From NCBI GenBank assembly GCA_030655515.1, contig JAURVI010000038.1, positions 1-64,000 of the forward strand: 64,000 bases of DNA, in the 5' to 3' direction. Both the position numbers and the translations under genes were made by a program. The notes under the pieces were generated by a model. The model was not told the DNA's origin. It did not search any database and was given only the letters and a program-made list of their open reading frames with translations. Shown here one piece after another: positions 16,975-28,567 of the stretch (the first letter of the stretch is position 1; every line of letters starts with the position of its first letter). The stretch is from Polaromonas sp. (GTDB taxonomy: Bacteria > Pseudomonadota > Gammaproteobacteria > Burkholderiales > Burkholderiaceae_C).

Positions 16975-18351
16975 TCAACCCCTTCGCAGCTTGATGTGCG
17001 CGGCCAGTCCGCCCGAGGCGGTGTTGGCCAGCGCCAGGACACCGCCCATGCGATGCATGGTTTTTTCGACAATCGCCAGCCCCAGGCCGGCCCCGGTGGC
17101 GGCAGTGCGAGCCGCATCGCCCCGGAAAAAAGGTTTGGTCAGGTTGCTCAGCGCCTGCGGCGAGACCCCGGTGCCATGATCGCGCACCTTGATCAGTACC
17201 CACTGGTCGCGTTCCTTGGCGGCGATTTCAACCACCGCGATGCCGGTCTCCGGTGTTTTGCCATAACGCCGGGCATTTTCAAGCAGGTTGGCGATCACGC
17301 GCGACAGTTCCACCTCGTCGGCCAGCACCACGATGGGGCCGGGCAGGTTCACATGGACACGCATATCGGTGTACTCGGCCACCGCGTAGACGGCCGCATC
17401 GATGATGGCGTTGAGCGACAGCGGCGCCAGTTGCGGCGGGTGGGGCCGTGCGTAGTCGAGGAATTTGTCAATGATGGCGTCAAGCTGGCTGATGTCGGCG
17501 GCCATGTGGGCCCTAGCCTCCTCGTCGGTCACGCTCATCTCGGTTTCCAGGCGCAGCCGCGCCAGCGGTGTGCGCAGGTCGTGCGAAATGCCGGCCAGCA
17601 TGATGACCCGGTCCTCCTCGATTTTGGAGAGCTGTTCGGCCATCCGGTTAAAGCCGATGTTGACCTCGCGGATTTCGCTGGTCGCCACCTGTTCGTCGAG
17701 CAGGCTGGCGTCAAAGTCGCCGTCCCGCATGCGGCTGGCCGCAAACGACAGTTGCTTGAGCGGGCGGTTGATCAGCCGCGCAATCAGCGCTGCGCCGACC
17801 AGAGACATCACCGCCGCAGTGATCAGCCAGAGCAGCCAGGTTCCGCCCTGCAAGGGCCCCAGGCGAGACGGGTCGGTCAGCAGCCAGTAGGCGTCGTTAT
17901 CGATGGCAAACCCCACCCACAGGCCCGGTATGCCGTTGACGGACTTGGCCACTACTGTACCCGCGCCCATGCGGGCGGTCAGCTCATCACCGATGCGCTC
18001 ACTGAAAGGGTCGTTGACGAACCGCTCGTATTTGTCGCTCGGCTCGCGCGGCGAGATACGCACGCCCTCTTCGTCGCTCAGGGTTTTGATCAGCCAGACC
18101 CGGGTGATGGCGTCCGAATATTTCAGCGCAGCACGGCTCAAATTGACCAGCGAGGCGAGTTGCTTGGCGCTTTGCACGGCGCGCGGTTCGAATTCCAGCG
18201 CCCGGAAGGTTTGCAGCCAGGCCACGACAGAGCCAATCAGCAGCAAGGCCAGAAAGAAAAACGTGCGCCAGAACAGGCTCAGGCCCAGGCGTGGGCGCAT
18301 CTCCAGCGGGGCGGGGGCGGTTTCCAGGGGCGCGGGGCTGGTGCCTTGCAT
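16975..18351 (-). CDS. envZ: EnvZ-like sensor histidine kinase
   Basis: 458 residues. Two membrane helices (about residues 25-47 and 165-190) bracket a periplasmic sensor, followed by HAMP, the phospho-acceptor motif GISHDLRTPLARLRLETEM, and an ATPase domain with VIANLLENARRYGK (N box), VRDHGTGV and GAGLGLAIV. The pairing with an OmpR-type regulator 90 bases upstream on the same strand makes it EnvZ-type. In proteobacteria this system responds to osmolarity and controls porins; the exact signal here is unknown. The N-terminus is Pro/Ala-rich, so the start could lie a few codons later. Confidence 0.9.
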   Translation of the reverse strand: MQGTSPAPLETAPAPLEMRPRLGLSLFWRTFFFLALLLIGSVVAWLQTFRALEFEPRAVQSAKQLASLVNLSRAALKYSDAITRVWLIKTLSDEEGVRISPREPSDKYERFVNDPFSERIGDELTARMGAGTVVAKSVNGIPGLWVGFAIDNDAYWLLTDPSRLGPLQGGTWLLWLITAAVMSLVGAALIARLINRPLKQLSFAASRMRDGDFDASLLDEQVATSEIREVNIGFNRMAEQLSKIEEDRVIMLAGISHDLRTPLARLRLETEMSVTDEEARAHMAADISQLDAIIDKFLDYARPHPPQLAPLSLNAIIDAAVYAVAEYTDMRVHVNLPGPIVVLADEVELSRVIANLLENARRYGKTPETGIAVVEIAAKERDQWVLIKVRDHGTGVSPQALSNLTKPFFRGDAARTAATGAGLGLAIVEKTMHRMGGVLALANTASGGLAAHIKLRRG

Positions 18352-18443
18352 GCAAAAGTCGGTTGGGTGGCTGGCAGTTTAAGCGGCTAAAGCAAGCCGG
18401 AAGGTGGCCGATCCGGGGTTGGGTCGGCGGCAAAACGCATCCG

Positions 18444-19181
18444 TTAATTCGCTCCGTCCGGCACGAACACATAACCGATGCCCCAGACGGTCTGGATGTA
18501 GCGGGGCGTCGCAGCGTCCGTCTCAATGAGTTTGCGCAGGCGTGAGACCTGAACATCCAGGCTGCGGTCAAAGGGCTCGAACTCACGGCCGCGCGCCAGC
18601 AGCGCCAGCTTTTCTCGGGACAGCGGCTGGCGCGGATGCCGAACCAGCGTTTTGAGCATGGCAAATTCGCCGGTGGTCAGTGGCAATTCTTCGCCATTTT
18701 TCTGCAAGGTACGCAGCCCCATGTCGAAGCTGAAGGGGCCAAAAGTGACGACTTCCTGCTCGGCTGAAGGTGCGCCCGGCACTTCGGCGACGGGGCGGCG
18801 GCGCAGTACGGCATGAATGCGCGCCAGCAGTTCCCTGGGGTTGAAGGGTTTGGCCAGGTAGTCGTCGGCCCCGACTTCCAGGCCGACGATGCGGTCCACG
18901 TCTTCGCCCTTGGCGGTCAGCATGATGATGGGGGTGCGGTCACTGGCGGCGCGCAGGCGCCGGCAGATCGACAGGCCGTCTTCGCCGGGCATCATCAGGT
19001 CCAGCACGATCAAGTCTACCGAGTCGCGCATCATGATGCGGTTCAGCGCCTTGCTGTCTTCTGCGAGGATGACTTCAAAGCCTTCCTGCATCAGGTAGCG
19101 GCGCAGCAGGTCGCGGATGCGGGCGTCATCGTCAAGAATCAGGATCTTGTCAGCGCGGGATGTGTTGCTTTCTTGTGCCAT
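18444..19181 (-). CDS. ompR: OmpR-family response regulator
   Basis: 245 residues. The N-terminal receiver domain has the acidic ILILDDDARIRD, phospho-acceptor Asp in LIVLDLMMPGEDG, and Lys in YLAKPFNPREL. A C-terminal winged-helix domain (VTFGPFSFDMGLRTLQ, then SRLRKLIETDAATPRYIQTVWGIGY) binds DNA. The gene precedes envZ, the usual order. The divergent intergenic region upstream carries a long stem-loop repeat. Confidence 0.94.
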   Translation of the reverse strand: MAQESNTSRADKILILDDDARIRDLLRRYLMQEGFEVILAEDSKALNRIMMRDSVDLIVLDLMMPGEDGLSICRRLRAASDRTPIIMLTAKGEDVDRIVGLEVGADDYLAKPFNPRELLARIHAVLRRRPVAEVPGAPSAEQEVVTFGPFSFDMGLRTLQKNGEELPLTTGEFAMLKTLVRHPRQPLSREKLALLARGREFEPFDRSLDVQVSRLRKLIETDAATPRYIQTVWGIGYVFVPDGAN

Positions 19182-19280
19182 AAGATCATCGTAATTTGTA
19201 ACATGGCAATTTTGAAGGCTAAAAGTCCGGTTTCGGGATTTTCTGTGTACTTTGACACACTGTTACAGATGTTGCGAATC

Positions 19281-19372
19281 TGGCAACCTGTCGGGCTTTG
19301 GTCGTCGGGAGTGAAAACAAGGCCTCAGCGGTCAATTTGCAGCCGACGATTCCAAAGTCCGACAGGCTGCCA
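19281..19372. repeat. Long inverted repeat in the ompR / oxidoreductase divergent region
   Basis: Arm one at 19281-19301 (core TGGCAACCTGTCGGGCTTTG) and arm two at 19352-19372 (core CCAAAGTCCGACAGGCTGCC) pair at about 19 of 21 bases. The sequence just after arm two (CTTGCAGGAATGACA) is shared by other known dispersed repeats in these bacteria. It sits between divergent genes, so it may insulate them or be a mobile palindrome. No coding function. Confidence 0.7.
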
Positions 19373-19414
19373 GCCCTTGCAGGAATGACAATCAGTGATT
19401 TTGGAGATTGGTCC

Positions 19415-20518
19415 ATGGATCAGGTTGATTGCGTTGTCATAGGCGCGGGCGTCATCGGCTTGGCGGTCGCGCGTGCGCTGGCCTTGCAGGGGCGAGAAGT
19501 GATGGTGCTCGAAGCAGCGGATGCCATAGGCACCGGCACCAGCTCGCGCAACAGCGAAGTCATCCATGCCGGCATTTATTACCCGCAAGGCTCACTCAAA
19601 GCCCGGCTTTGCGTGTTGGGCAAGCAACTGCTGTATGACTACTGCGCCGGGCGCAGCATCAGCCACCGCCGCTGCGGCAAACTGATAGTCGCCACCGACG
19701 CGGCACAACTTGCGCAATTGCAGGGCATCATAGCGAAAGCCGCTGCCAACGGCGTGCATGATCTGGTGTTGCTGACCCGCGAACAGGCGAGGGCGCTGGA
19801 GCCGCAACTCGAATGTGTCGCTGCCCTTCATTCGCCCAGCACCGGCATTGTGGACAGCCATGGGCTGATGTTGGCGCTGCAGGGCGATCTCGAGAATGCC
19901 GGCGGACTTGTCGTTTTGAATTCGCCGCTGGCCCTTGCTCGCTGCGAACAGGGAGCTATTATTTTAGTAGCGGAAGACGGCGCCGAGCTGCAGGCCCGAA
20001 CCGTGGTGAATGCGGCCGGCCTGCAGGCGCAAGCCCTGGCGCGGCGGTTCCACGGCCTGCCCGCAGAGGGTGTGCCGCCCAGTTATTACGCTAAAGGCAA
20101 TTACTTCACGCTGTCGGGCCGTTCGCCCTTCAGCCGCCTGATTTACCCGGTTCCCGAAGCGGCCGGACTCGGCGTGCATCTGACGATTGACCTGGGCGGC
20201 CAGGCCAAGTTCGGCCCCGACGTGCAGTGGGTGGACTCGCCCGACGACCTGGTGGTGGACCCGTCACGCGGCGATGCGTTTTACGCCGAGGTTCGTAAAT
20301 ACTGGCCGGCCCTGGAGGACGGCGCGCTGATCGCCGGCTACGCCGGGATTCGCCCGAAAATCCAGGCACCACACGAAGCGGCCAAAGACTTTCTGATCCA
20401 GGGACCGGCCGAGCACGGCGTCCGAGGGCTGGTGAACCTGTTCGGCATCGAGTCGCCGGGGCTGACCAGTTCGCTGGCCATCGCCGAACATATCTGCGCA
20501 CTGCCTGAGAAGGCATGA
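19415..20518 (+). CDS. FAD-dependent oxidoreductase, L-2-hydroxyglutarate oxidase (LhgO)-like
   Basis: 367 residues. N-terminal FAD-binding GxGxxG motif is [16 protein letters not shown], with the acidic VLEAADAIG and the flavin-linked [21 protein letters not shown]. The latter is typical of the L-2-hydroxyglutarate oxidase/dehydrogenase group. Catalytic and C-terminal motifs (GNYFTLSG, then [17 protein letters not shown], then [18 protein letters not shown]) fit the same family. It probably oxidises L-2-hydroxyglutarate or a related 2-hydroxyacid and feeds electrons to quinone. The ATG at 19415 has GGAGA seven bases upstream, whereas the longer frame runs through the repeat. Substrate assignment is by family only. 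Confidence 0.8.
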   Translation: MDQVDCVVIGAGVIGLAVARALALQGREVMVLEAADAIGTGTSSRNSEVIHAGIYYPQGSLKARLCVLGKQLLYDYCAGRSISHRRCGKLIVATDAAQLAQLQGIIAKAAANGVHDLVLLTREQARALEPQLECVAALHSPSTGIVDSHGLMLALQGDLENAGGLVVLNSPLALARCEQGAIILVAEDGAELQARTVVNAAGLQAQALARRFHGLPAEGVPPSYYAKGNYFTLSGRSPFSRLIYPVPEAAGLGVHLTIDLGGQAKFGPDVQWVDSPDDLVVDPSRGDAFYAEVRKYWPALEDGALIAGYAGIRPKIQAPHEAAKDFLIQGPAEHGVRGLVNLFGIESPGLTSSLAIAEHICALPEKA

Positions 20519-20544
20519 GGCCTGTAGGCGCTATGCCTGTAGAT

Positions 20545-20571
20545 GCTATTAATTTGGTAGCTGTTTGCAAC
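20545..20571. repeat. Short dispersed hairpin repeat of the GCTAT/GTAGC type
   Basis: GCTATTAATTTGGTAGCTG then TTTGCAAC: a small stem (GCTA/TAGC) followed by TGTTTGC, the same layout as at 32111 and 37188. It lies in the convergent gap between the FAD oxidoreductase and pyrD and may take the place of a terminator. Confidence 0.5.
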
Positions 20572-20584
20572 CGTATCTATTGAT

Positions 20585-21637
20585 CTAGCAACCCTTTTTT
20601 ATCGCCAAAGCGGCCTGCGTGACGAGTTCCGGGCCGCGATAGATCAGCCCGGTGTAGATCTGCACCACGTCGGCGCCGGCCTTGATTTTGGACACGGCGT
20701 CAGCGCCGCTTAGAATGCCGCCGACGCCGATGATGGGGAAACCCTGGCCCAGCGCCGCACGCAACTGACCGATGACGCGGTTGCTGGCCGCCAGCACCGG
20801 GGCGCCGCTCAGGCCGCCGGCTTCTTCGGCGTGCGGCAGGCCCTTGACGGTTTCGCGGCTCAGTGTGGTGTTGGTTGCGACCACGCCGTCCATGCCGTGG
20901 CGCTTGAGGGTGGCGGCAATCACCTCGACCTGCACCGCGTCGAGGTCGGGCGCGATCTTGACAAAAATCGGTACCCGCTTGCCGTGTTGTCTTTCCAATG
21001 TTTCGCGGCGTTCGGCGATGCGGCCCAGCAGCGCGTCCAGGGCCTCGTCGCTTTGCAGTGCGCGCAGGTTTTTGGTGTTGGGGCTGGAGATGTTGACGGT
21101 CACGTAGTCGGCATGCGGGTACACGCCTGCCAGGCAGATCAGGTAGTCATCGACCGCGTTTTCGATCGGCGTCGCGGCGTTCTTGCCAATGTTCAGGCCC
21201 AGCAGCAGCGGGCTAGGGGTGTTCTGGCGGCGAAAGGCGGACTTCTGCACGTTGGCGATGAAGGCGTCCAGCCCGTCGTTGTTGAAGCCCAGCCGGTTGA
21301 TCAGCGCCTTCGCCTGCGGCAGGCGGAACATGCGCGGCTTGGGGTTGCCCGGCTGCGCCTTCGGCGTGACGGTGCCGACTTCAATAAAACCAAAACCCAT
21401 GGCCGCCAGTCCGTCGATGCAGCGCGCGTTTTTGTCCAGTCCGGCGGCCAACCCGACGCGATTGGGAAACTTCAGGCCGGCCAGTTCAACCGGATCGTCG
21501 ACCCGGCCCGCGCACCAGGCCAGCGCCAGCGGCGTGTGCTGGGTGCGGGCCAGCGCGGCCAGCGTCAGTTCGTGGGCGGTTTCCGGGTCGAGGCCAAATA
21601 AAAAGGGACGAGCAAGAGCGTAGGGGAGCAGGGACAT
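20585..21637 (-). CDS. pyrD: Dihydroorotate dehydrogenase (quinone)
   Basis: 350 residues, class 2 enzyme of pyrimidine synthesis: oxidises dihydroorotate to orotate and reduces ubiquinone at the membrane. The N-terminal membrane-association segment ([21 protein letters not shown]) is present. FMN and substrate residues are in [66 protein letters not shown] with the catalytic Ser, and KIAPDLD. The gene is divergent from rpiA and convergent with the preceding oxidoreductase. Confidence 0.96.
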   Translation of the reverse strand: MSLLPYALARPFLFGLDPETAHELTLAALARTQHTPLALAWCAGRVDDPVELAGLKFPNRVGLAAGLDKNARCIDGLAAMGFGFIEVGTVTPKAQPGNPKPRMFRLPQAKALINRLGFNNDGLDAFIANVQKSAFRRQNTPSPLLLGLNIGKNAATPIENAVDDYLICLAGVYPHADYVTVNISSPNTKNLRALQSDEALDALLGRIAERRETLERQHGKRVPIFVKIAPDLDAVQVEVIAATLKRHGMDGVVATNTTLSRETVKGLPHAEEAGGLSGAPVLAASNRVIGQLRAALGQGFPIIGVGGILSGADAVSKIKAGADVVQIYTGLIYRGPELVTQAALAIKKGC

Positions 21638-21713
21638 TGGATAATTCAGTCTGGGCGGCAGTTAGCCATTGTCGCAAAACCCGACCCGCTGACCTCAACC
21701 ATCCCAACCTGAC

Positions 21714-22385
21714 ATGACGCAAGACGAACTTAAAACACTGGTGGGCCAGGCCGCCCTGAACTATGTCGAGCCCGGCAGCATCGTGGGTGTCGGCACCGGC
21801 TCCACCGTCAACAAGTTCATTGACGCGCTGGCCGGCATCAAGCACACCCTTGCCGGTGCCGTCTCCAGCTCGGTGGAGTCCACCGACCGCCTGCAGGCGC
21901 TGGGCATTCGCGTGTTTGATGCGGCCGATGTCGAGGAACTGGCGGTCTACATTGACGGCGCCGACGAAATCGACCACGCCGGCTACATGATCAAAGGCGG
22001 TGGCGCGGCGCTGACGCGCGAGAAAATCGTCGCGGCCCAGTCGCGCAAATTCGTCTGTATCGCCGACGAATCCAAGTGGGTGGCGACACTGGGCCACTAT
22101 CCGCTGCCGGTGGAAATTATTCCGATGGCGACGCGGCGCATCGTCCGCGAGTTTGCGGCCTTGGGCGGCAGCGCCACCGTGCGTCTGAAGAACGGGAAAC
22201 CGCTGCTGACCGATAACGGCCAGCACATTCTGGATGTCACCGGGCTGAAGATCAGCGATCCGCTGGCGTTTGAATGCCGGGTCAACCAGTGGCCCGGTGT
22301 CGTCACCGTCGGTGTGTTTGCGCTGCACAAGGCCAGCGTGTGCCTGCTGGGAACGGCCAGCGGCGTCAAGACGCTGACGTTTTAA
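21714..22385 (+). CDS. rpiA: Ribose-5-phosphate isomerase A
   Basis: 223 residues; interconverts ribose-5-phosphate and ribulose-5-phosphate in the pentose phosphate pathway. Motifs include [16 protein letters not shown], the catalytic region [27 protein letters not shown], and [12 protein letters not shown]. Length and all conserved blocks are normal. It is divergent from pyrD with a 76-bp gap. Confidence 0.97.
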   Translation: MTQDELKTLVGQAALNYVEPGSIVGVGTGSTVNKFIDALAGIKHTLAGAVSSSVESTDRLQALGIRVFDAADVEELAVYIDGADEIDHAGYMIKGGGAALTREKIVAAQSRKFVCIADESKWVATLGHYPLPVEIIPMATRRIVREFAALGGSATVRLKNGKPLLTDNGQHILDVTGLKISDPLAFECRVNQWPGVVTVGVFALHKASVCLLGTASGVKTLTF

Positions 22386-22392
22386 AGCGGTT

Positions 22393-23049
22393 TTAGAAAC
22401 GAATGCCGGCGGGATTGTCTGCTGTTGGCCCTGCTGTGCTTGGCGCCGCCGGCGGCGGCAGGGTCGGACGGGCGGCGCTGCGGACAGCCGGCACCGACGG
22501 AGCAACCGTGACCAGCGGCGTTGCCGGTGTCTGACGGTAGCTGGCCGGGAGCACCGACGATTTGGGATAACCGGCGGCATCGAGAAACTGTGTCCATTCG
22601 GCGTCCGAAAAACCCTTGAGCTGCTGGCTGCCAATGGTCAAAAACGGCAGCGAGTTGTCGCCACTCAAGCGTTGCAACGCTTGCCCATCTTCAGAAGTGG
22701 TGACTGTTTTTTCCGAAAAAGGAATGCCCCGGGTGGTGAGCATGGCGCGGGCCGAAGCGCAGGGCCCGCAGTTGTCTCCGGAGTACAGCGTCACCGGGTA
22801 CTGGCCGGCCACTTTGCGCAGTTCAAACGGCAGCGAGATGTTGGCCGCCGCTATGCCGGCCTCGCTGGTGGACGACGTGACCTTGGCATGGGTCGAGGGC
22901 GGTGGCGGCTGGTCGGAGAAAGTCACTTTGCCGTCCGGGCCGACGATGCGGTACACCTGCTGAGCTTGTGAAGGAGAGGGAAATACGCCGGCAGCCAACA
23001 CAACAAGGAGTCCATTGAATGCTACAAATTTAATGGCGGTTGAGGTCAT
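22393..23049 (-). CDS. Exported DUF4124 / glutaredoxin-like protein
   Basis: 218 residues. A signal peptide ends near SQAQQV. A DUF4124-like stretch (VYRIVGPDGKVTFSDQPPP) is followed by a glutaredoxin-like thioredoxin fold (YPVTLYSGDNCGPCASARAMLTTRGIPF) with a CGPC active site, then the cis-Pro-like NSLPFLTIGSQQLKGF. The C-terminal 50 residues are Pro/Ala-rich and probably disordered. It may handle disulphides in the envelope. The ATG at 23049 is preceded by GGAG. It sits between rpiA (convergent) and prlC (upstream on the same strand). Confidence 0.8.
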   Translation of the reverse strand: MTSTAIKFVAFNGLLVVLAAGVFPSPSQAQQVYRIVGPDGKVTFSDQPPPPSTHAKVTSSTSEAGIAAANISLPFELRKVAGQYPVTLYSGDNCGPCASARAMLTTRGIPFSEKTVTTSEDGQALQRLSGDNSLPFLTIGSQQLKGFSDAEWTQFLDAAGYPKSSVLPASYRQTPATPLVTVAPSVPAVRSAARPTLPPPAAPSTAGPTADNPAGIRF

Positions 23050-23075
23050 GCATTGCTCCAGTTTCAGTTTCAGTT

Positions 23076-25151
23076 TCAGGTCATGCCCTGGTGACGCAGC
23101 AGCGCATCGATCGAAGGTTCGCGGCCCCGGAAGGCCTTGAACGACTCCATCGCCGGGCGGCTGCCGCCGGCTTCCAGAATGGCTCGGCGGTACTTTCTTC
23201 CAGTTTCCACTGTCACGGTGCCGGGTACGGCGTGGGTATCGGTCGTTATACCCGCAGTTTCGGTGGTTTTGGCGTTTTCTTCGAAGGCTGCGTAGGCATC
23301 GGCCGACAGGACTTCCGCCCACTTGTAACTGTAATAGCCAGCGGCGTAACCGCCGGAAAAAATGTGACTGAATGTATGCGCGGTGCGACTGTAGGGCGGT
23401 GGCGTGATCACGGCGTATTCCTTGCGCACCTCGGCCAGCAGGGCCATCAGATCATCGCCGGGCTGGTACTGTGTGTGCAGCAGCATGTCGAACAGCGAAA
23501 ACTCGATCTGGCGCAAGGTCTGCATGCCGCTCTGGAAGTTTTTCGCGGTCAGCATCTTGTCGAACAGCGCGCGCGGCAGAGGCGCGCCGGTATCCACATG
23601 GGCCGTCATGTGTTTGAGCACATCCCACTCCCAGCAGAAGTTTTCCATGAACTGGCTGGGCAGCTCGACCGCGTCCCACTCGACGCCGCTGATGCCGGAG
23701 ACATCGCGCTCGTTGACCTGGCTCAAAAGGTGGTGCAAGCCGTGGCCGAACTCGTGGAACAGCGTGGTCACGTCGTCGTGGCTCAAGAGCGGCGGTTTGC
23801 CGCCCACGCCGTCGGCAAAGTTGCAGACCAGGTGCGCCACCGGTGTTTGCAGTTTGCCCGTGTCGGGGCGCAGCCAGCGGGCGCGCACGTCGTCCATCCA
23901 GGCGCCGCCGCGTTTGCCGGTGCGGGCCGGCTGGTCCAGGTAGAACTGGCCGATGAGCTGGCCGTTGCGCTCGATGCGGTAAAACTCGACGCCCGGCTGC
24001 CACACGGGGGCCGTGTCCTGGCGGATCGCCACTTCAAACAGGGTCTCGACAATCTTGAACAGGCCCGCCAGCACCTTGGGCGCGGTGAAGTATTGTTTGA
24101 CTTCCTGTTCGCTGAAGGCGTAGCGTGCTTCCTTGAGTTTTTCGCCGATGTAGGCGTAGTCCCAGGGCTGCGGGTCTCTCAAGCCCAGGTGTTGCGCGGC
24201 GAAGGTGCGCAGGTCGGTCACATCCTGGATGCCGTAGGGCTTGGCGCGCTGGCCGAGATCGCGCAAGAAGTTGATGACCTGTTCCGGTGAGTCGGCCATC
24301 TTGGTCACGACCGACACCTCGCCGAAATTGCGGTAGCCCAGCAGGCGGGCTTCTTCGAGCCGCAGCGTCAGGATGTCCTGCATCACGGCGCTGTTGTCGA
24401 AGCGGCTGTACTCGGGCGGCGACTGGTCGCTGGCGCGGGTGCTGTAGGCCTGGTACAGGGTTTCGCGTAGCGTGCGGCTAGCGGCGAACTGCATGACCGG
24501 CAGGTAGCAGGGCATCTTGAGCGTGAGTTTGCAGCCGTCTTTGCCCTCGGCTTGAGCTTGGGCTCGCGCGGTTTGAATGACATCGGTCGGGACGCCGGCG
24601 AGTTCGTCTTCGCGGGCATAGTAGGCCCAGGCGTCGGTCGCGTCCAGCGCGTTTTCGCTGAACTTCTGGCTCAGTTCGGCCTGGCGTTCCTGAATGGCCG
24701 CAAAACGCGCCTTGGCCGCGCCAATCAGTTCGGCGCCCGACAGCACAAAGTTGCGCACCGCATTTTTATGCGCTTGGCGCTGTTCGGCGTTCAACGTGGC
24801 CGCATCAATCGCCTTGTATTTGGCGTACAGGCGTTCGTCCGCGTCCAGGCGCGTCCAGAACTCGGTGACGCGGGGCAGGGCCGCGTTGTAGGCGGCGCGC
24901 AGCTCGGGCGTGTCGGCGACGCTGTTGAGGTGGCTGACGGCACCCCAGGCGCGGCTGAGTTTTTCGGTGGCAACATCCAGCACCGCGGCAATGTCGTCCC
25001 AGCGGGCCGGGAAATCAGGCGCCGTGACCTGTTCCAGCGCATCATTGGCCTGGTTTAGCAACTTGTCGACCGCGGGGCCAACGTGCTCCGGCGAAATGCG
25101 GTCGAACAGCGGAAGGTCGGAAAAATCGAGCAGCGGGTTCGGATGGGTCAT
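23076..25151 (-). CDS. prlC: Oligopeptidase A (M3 metallopeptidase)
   Basis: 691 residues, cytoplasmic zinc peptidase that degrades short peptides and signal-peptide remnants. The active site is in TTLFHEFGHGLHHLLS (HExxH), with the third zinc ligand Glu about 25 residues later in WDAVELPSQFMENF. Length and N-terminus (NPLLDFSDLPLFDRI) match PrlC. Downstream, a short direct repeat (TTTCAG) lies between its stop and the next gene. Confidence 0.96.
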   Translation of the reverse strand: MTHPNPLLDFSDLPLFDRISPEHVGPAVDKLLNQANDALEQVTAPDFPARWDDIAAVLDVATEKLSRAWGAVSHLNSVADTPELRAAYNAALPRVTEFWTRLDADERLYAKYKAIDAATLNAEQRQAHKNAVRNFVLSGAELIGAAKARFAAIQERQAELSQKFSENALDATDAWAYYAREDELAGVPTDVIQTARAQAQAEGKDGCKLTLKMPCYLPVMQFAASRTLRETLYQAYSTRASDQSPPEYSRFDNSAVMQDILTLRLEEARLLGYRNFGEVSVVTKMADSPEQVINFLRDLGQRAKPYGIQDVTDLRTFAAQHLGLRDPQPWDYAYIGEKLKEARYAFSEQEVKQYFTAPKVLAGLFKIVETLFEVAIRQDTAPVWQPGVEFYRIERNGQLIGQFYLDQPARTGKRGGAWMDDVRARWLRPDTGKLQTPVAHLVCNFADGVGGKPPLLSHDDVTTLFHEFGHGLHHLLSQVNERDVSGISGVEWDAVELPSQFMENFCWEWDVLKHMTAHVDTGAPLPRALFDKMLTAKNFQSGMQTLRQIEFSLFDMLLHTQYQPGDDLMALLAEVRKEYAVITPPPYSRTAHTFSHIFSGGYAAGYYSYKWAEVLSADAYAAFEENAKTTETAGITTDTHAVPGTVTVETGRKYRRAILEAGGSRPAMESFKAFRGREPSIDALLRHQGMT

Positions 25152-25258
25152 GGCGGTTAGCTGTGGGCGGTAGCGCCAAATCTAAAGAGACAAAAAGAGA
25201 CAAAAAAATTCAACGCCAGGAAAGCCGACGTGCCGGACAGTTTCAGGGTGAACAGGCC

Positions 25259-25735
25259 CTAATCCTGCGCGCTTTTCTTGAGGCTTCTTTGCTTCGGTTT
25301 TTTGGCGCGTTTGACGGTGCCGCCCGGACTCAAGCGCTGGTTGCCGAGCACACGCAGGGTTTTGACTTCGGGCCGCTGGCCGTAGCGCGCGCTGTTTTTC
25401 AGCACCTTGACATCGCGCGGGCCGGGCATGCGGTCTTCATTGACCTTTTTTTCCTTGGGCGGCATCGGCCGCCACAGCACCAGCAGCTTGCCGATGTGCT
25501 GGATCGGTGCGGCGTTGAGCGTATCGGCCAGGGCCTGGAACATGGCCTCGCGGGCGGAGCGGTCGTCCGACTGCACGCGGACCTTGATCAGGCCGTGCGC
25601 CCTCAGCGCGGCGTCGATTTCCTTTTCGACGGCGGCGGTCAGGCCGCCCGCGCCGATCATCACGACGGCGTCCAGATGGTGTGCGTCGGCGCGGTGGTCT
25701 TTGCGCTGGGCGGGGGTAAGTAGTATTTGAGCCAT
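25259..25735 (-). CDS. yhbY: CRS1/YhbY-family RNA-binding protein
   Basis: 158 residues. The first about 95 form a CRM domain (AQRKDHRADAHHLDAVVMIGAGGLT with the GxxG loop, then LIKVRV), which binds pre-50S ribosomal RNA in E. coli YhbY. The C-terminal 60 residues are Lys/Arg-rich. It is divergent from rlmE, with 32 bases between them. That arrangement of two 50S-assembly factors is found in many proteobacteria. Confidence 0.9.
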   Translation of the reverse strand: MAQILLTPAQRKDHRADAHHLDAVVMIGAGGLTAAVEKEIDAALRAHGLIKVRVQSDDRSAREAMFQALADTLNAAPIQHIGKLLVLWRPMPPKEKKVNEDRMPGPRDVKVLKNSARYGQRPEVKTLRVLGNQRLSPGGTVKRAKKPKQRSLKKSAQD

Positions 25736-25767
25736 GTTCCGATTATCGGTGAGAGGACAATGCGCGT

Positions 25768-26463
25768 ATGAAAGTAAATACCCAAAGCAAAAAGGTCAAT
25801 AAAGCGTGGCTGAACGACCACGTCAACGATACCTACGTCAAGCTGGCCCAAAAAGAGGGCTACCGGGCCAGGGCGGCCTACAAGCTCAAGGAAATCGACG
25901 AAACGCTGGGGCTGATTCGGCCCGGCGACTGCGTGGTGGACCTGGGCAGCGTGCCCGGCGCCTGGAGCCAGTATGTGCGCCGCAAGCTGTCGCCTTCCGG
26001 CGCTGCCGCCGGCGCGTTGAACGGGCGCATCGTGGCGCTGGACATCCTGCCGATGGCGCCGGTGGAAGGGGTGGTCTTCATCCAGGGCGATTTCCGGGAA
26101 CCCGAGGTGCTACAACAACTGGAGCAGACTTTGCGCGCGGACAAGGGTTTTGCCAAGGTGGATGTGGTGCTTTCAGACATGGCGCCGAACCTGTCGGGCA
26201 TCGACTCGGCCGACGCCGCCCGCATTGCCCACCTCGTGGAATTGGCCGTGGACTTTGCCGCACACCACTTGAAGTCCGAGGGGGCGCTGGTGGTCAAGCT
26301 GTTCCACGGCGGTGCCTACAGCCCCCTGGTCAAGCTGTTCAAGGACACGTTCAAAGTGGTCAAATCGTTCAAGCCCAAAGCCTCGCGCTCCAACTCATCG
26401 GAAACCTTTCTGGTCGGCATGGGTCTGAAAATCAGGCCGCAAACAGTCGCCGAAGTGGGCTGA
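25768..26463 (+). CDS. rlmE: 23S rRNA (uridine-2'-O-)-methyltransferase RlmE
   Basis: 231 residues; methylates U2552 of 23S rRNA late in 50S assembly (also called FtsJ/RrmJ). The SAM-binding [15 protein letters not shown] and the K-D-K-E catalytic tetrad are visible: Lys in [13 protein letters not shown], Asp in [12 protein letters not shown], Lys in LVVKLFHGG and Glu in [11 protein letters not shown]. Upstream of ftsH, as in E. coli. Confidence 0.96.
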   Translation: MKVNTQSKKVNKAWLNDHVNDTYVKLAQKEGYRARAAYKLKEIDETLGLIRPGDCVVDLGSVPGAWSQYVRRKLSPSGAAAGALNGRIVALDILPMAPVEGVVFIQGDFREPEVLQQLEQTLRADKGFAKVDVVLSDMAPNLSGIDSADAARIAHLVELAVDFAAHHLKSEGALVVKLFHGGAYSPLVKLFKDTFKVVKSFKPKASRSNSSETFLVGMGLKIRPQTVAEVG

Positions 26464-26587
26464 AACACAAAAATTACCGCAATTCCGCTTTAAACCAAGG
26501 GATGTCCTGCAACAGGCCTGGGGGTTTTGCCCTTGAAACGCCTAAAATCAGTCGCATGTGTCTTTTGTTCCCCCAACGGAGTCATCC

Positions 26588-28504
<1,917 letters not shown>

Positions 28505-28523
28505 AAGTTTCCATCTACATGAC

Positions 28524-28548
28524 AACCGGGGCGAGTCCCCGGTTTTTC
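28524..28548 (+). terminator. Rho-independent terminator after ftsH
   Basis: AACCGGGG (28524-28531) pairs with CCCCGGTT (28537-28544) around CGAGT, and a run of T follows (28543-28547). It lies only 20 bases before the folP start, so it may act as an attenuator between ftsH and folP rather than a full stop. Confidence 0.75.
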
Positions 28549-28567
28549 TTTGGTCCGGGAGAACTGA

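Noticed and set aside
19298-19414. Longer N-terminus of the FAD oxidoreductase
   Set aside because: The extension runs through a palindromic repeat, is not similar to the family, and the internal ATG has a good ribosome site.
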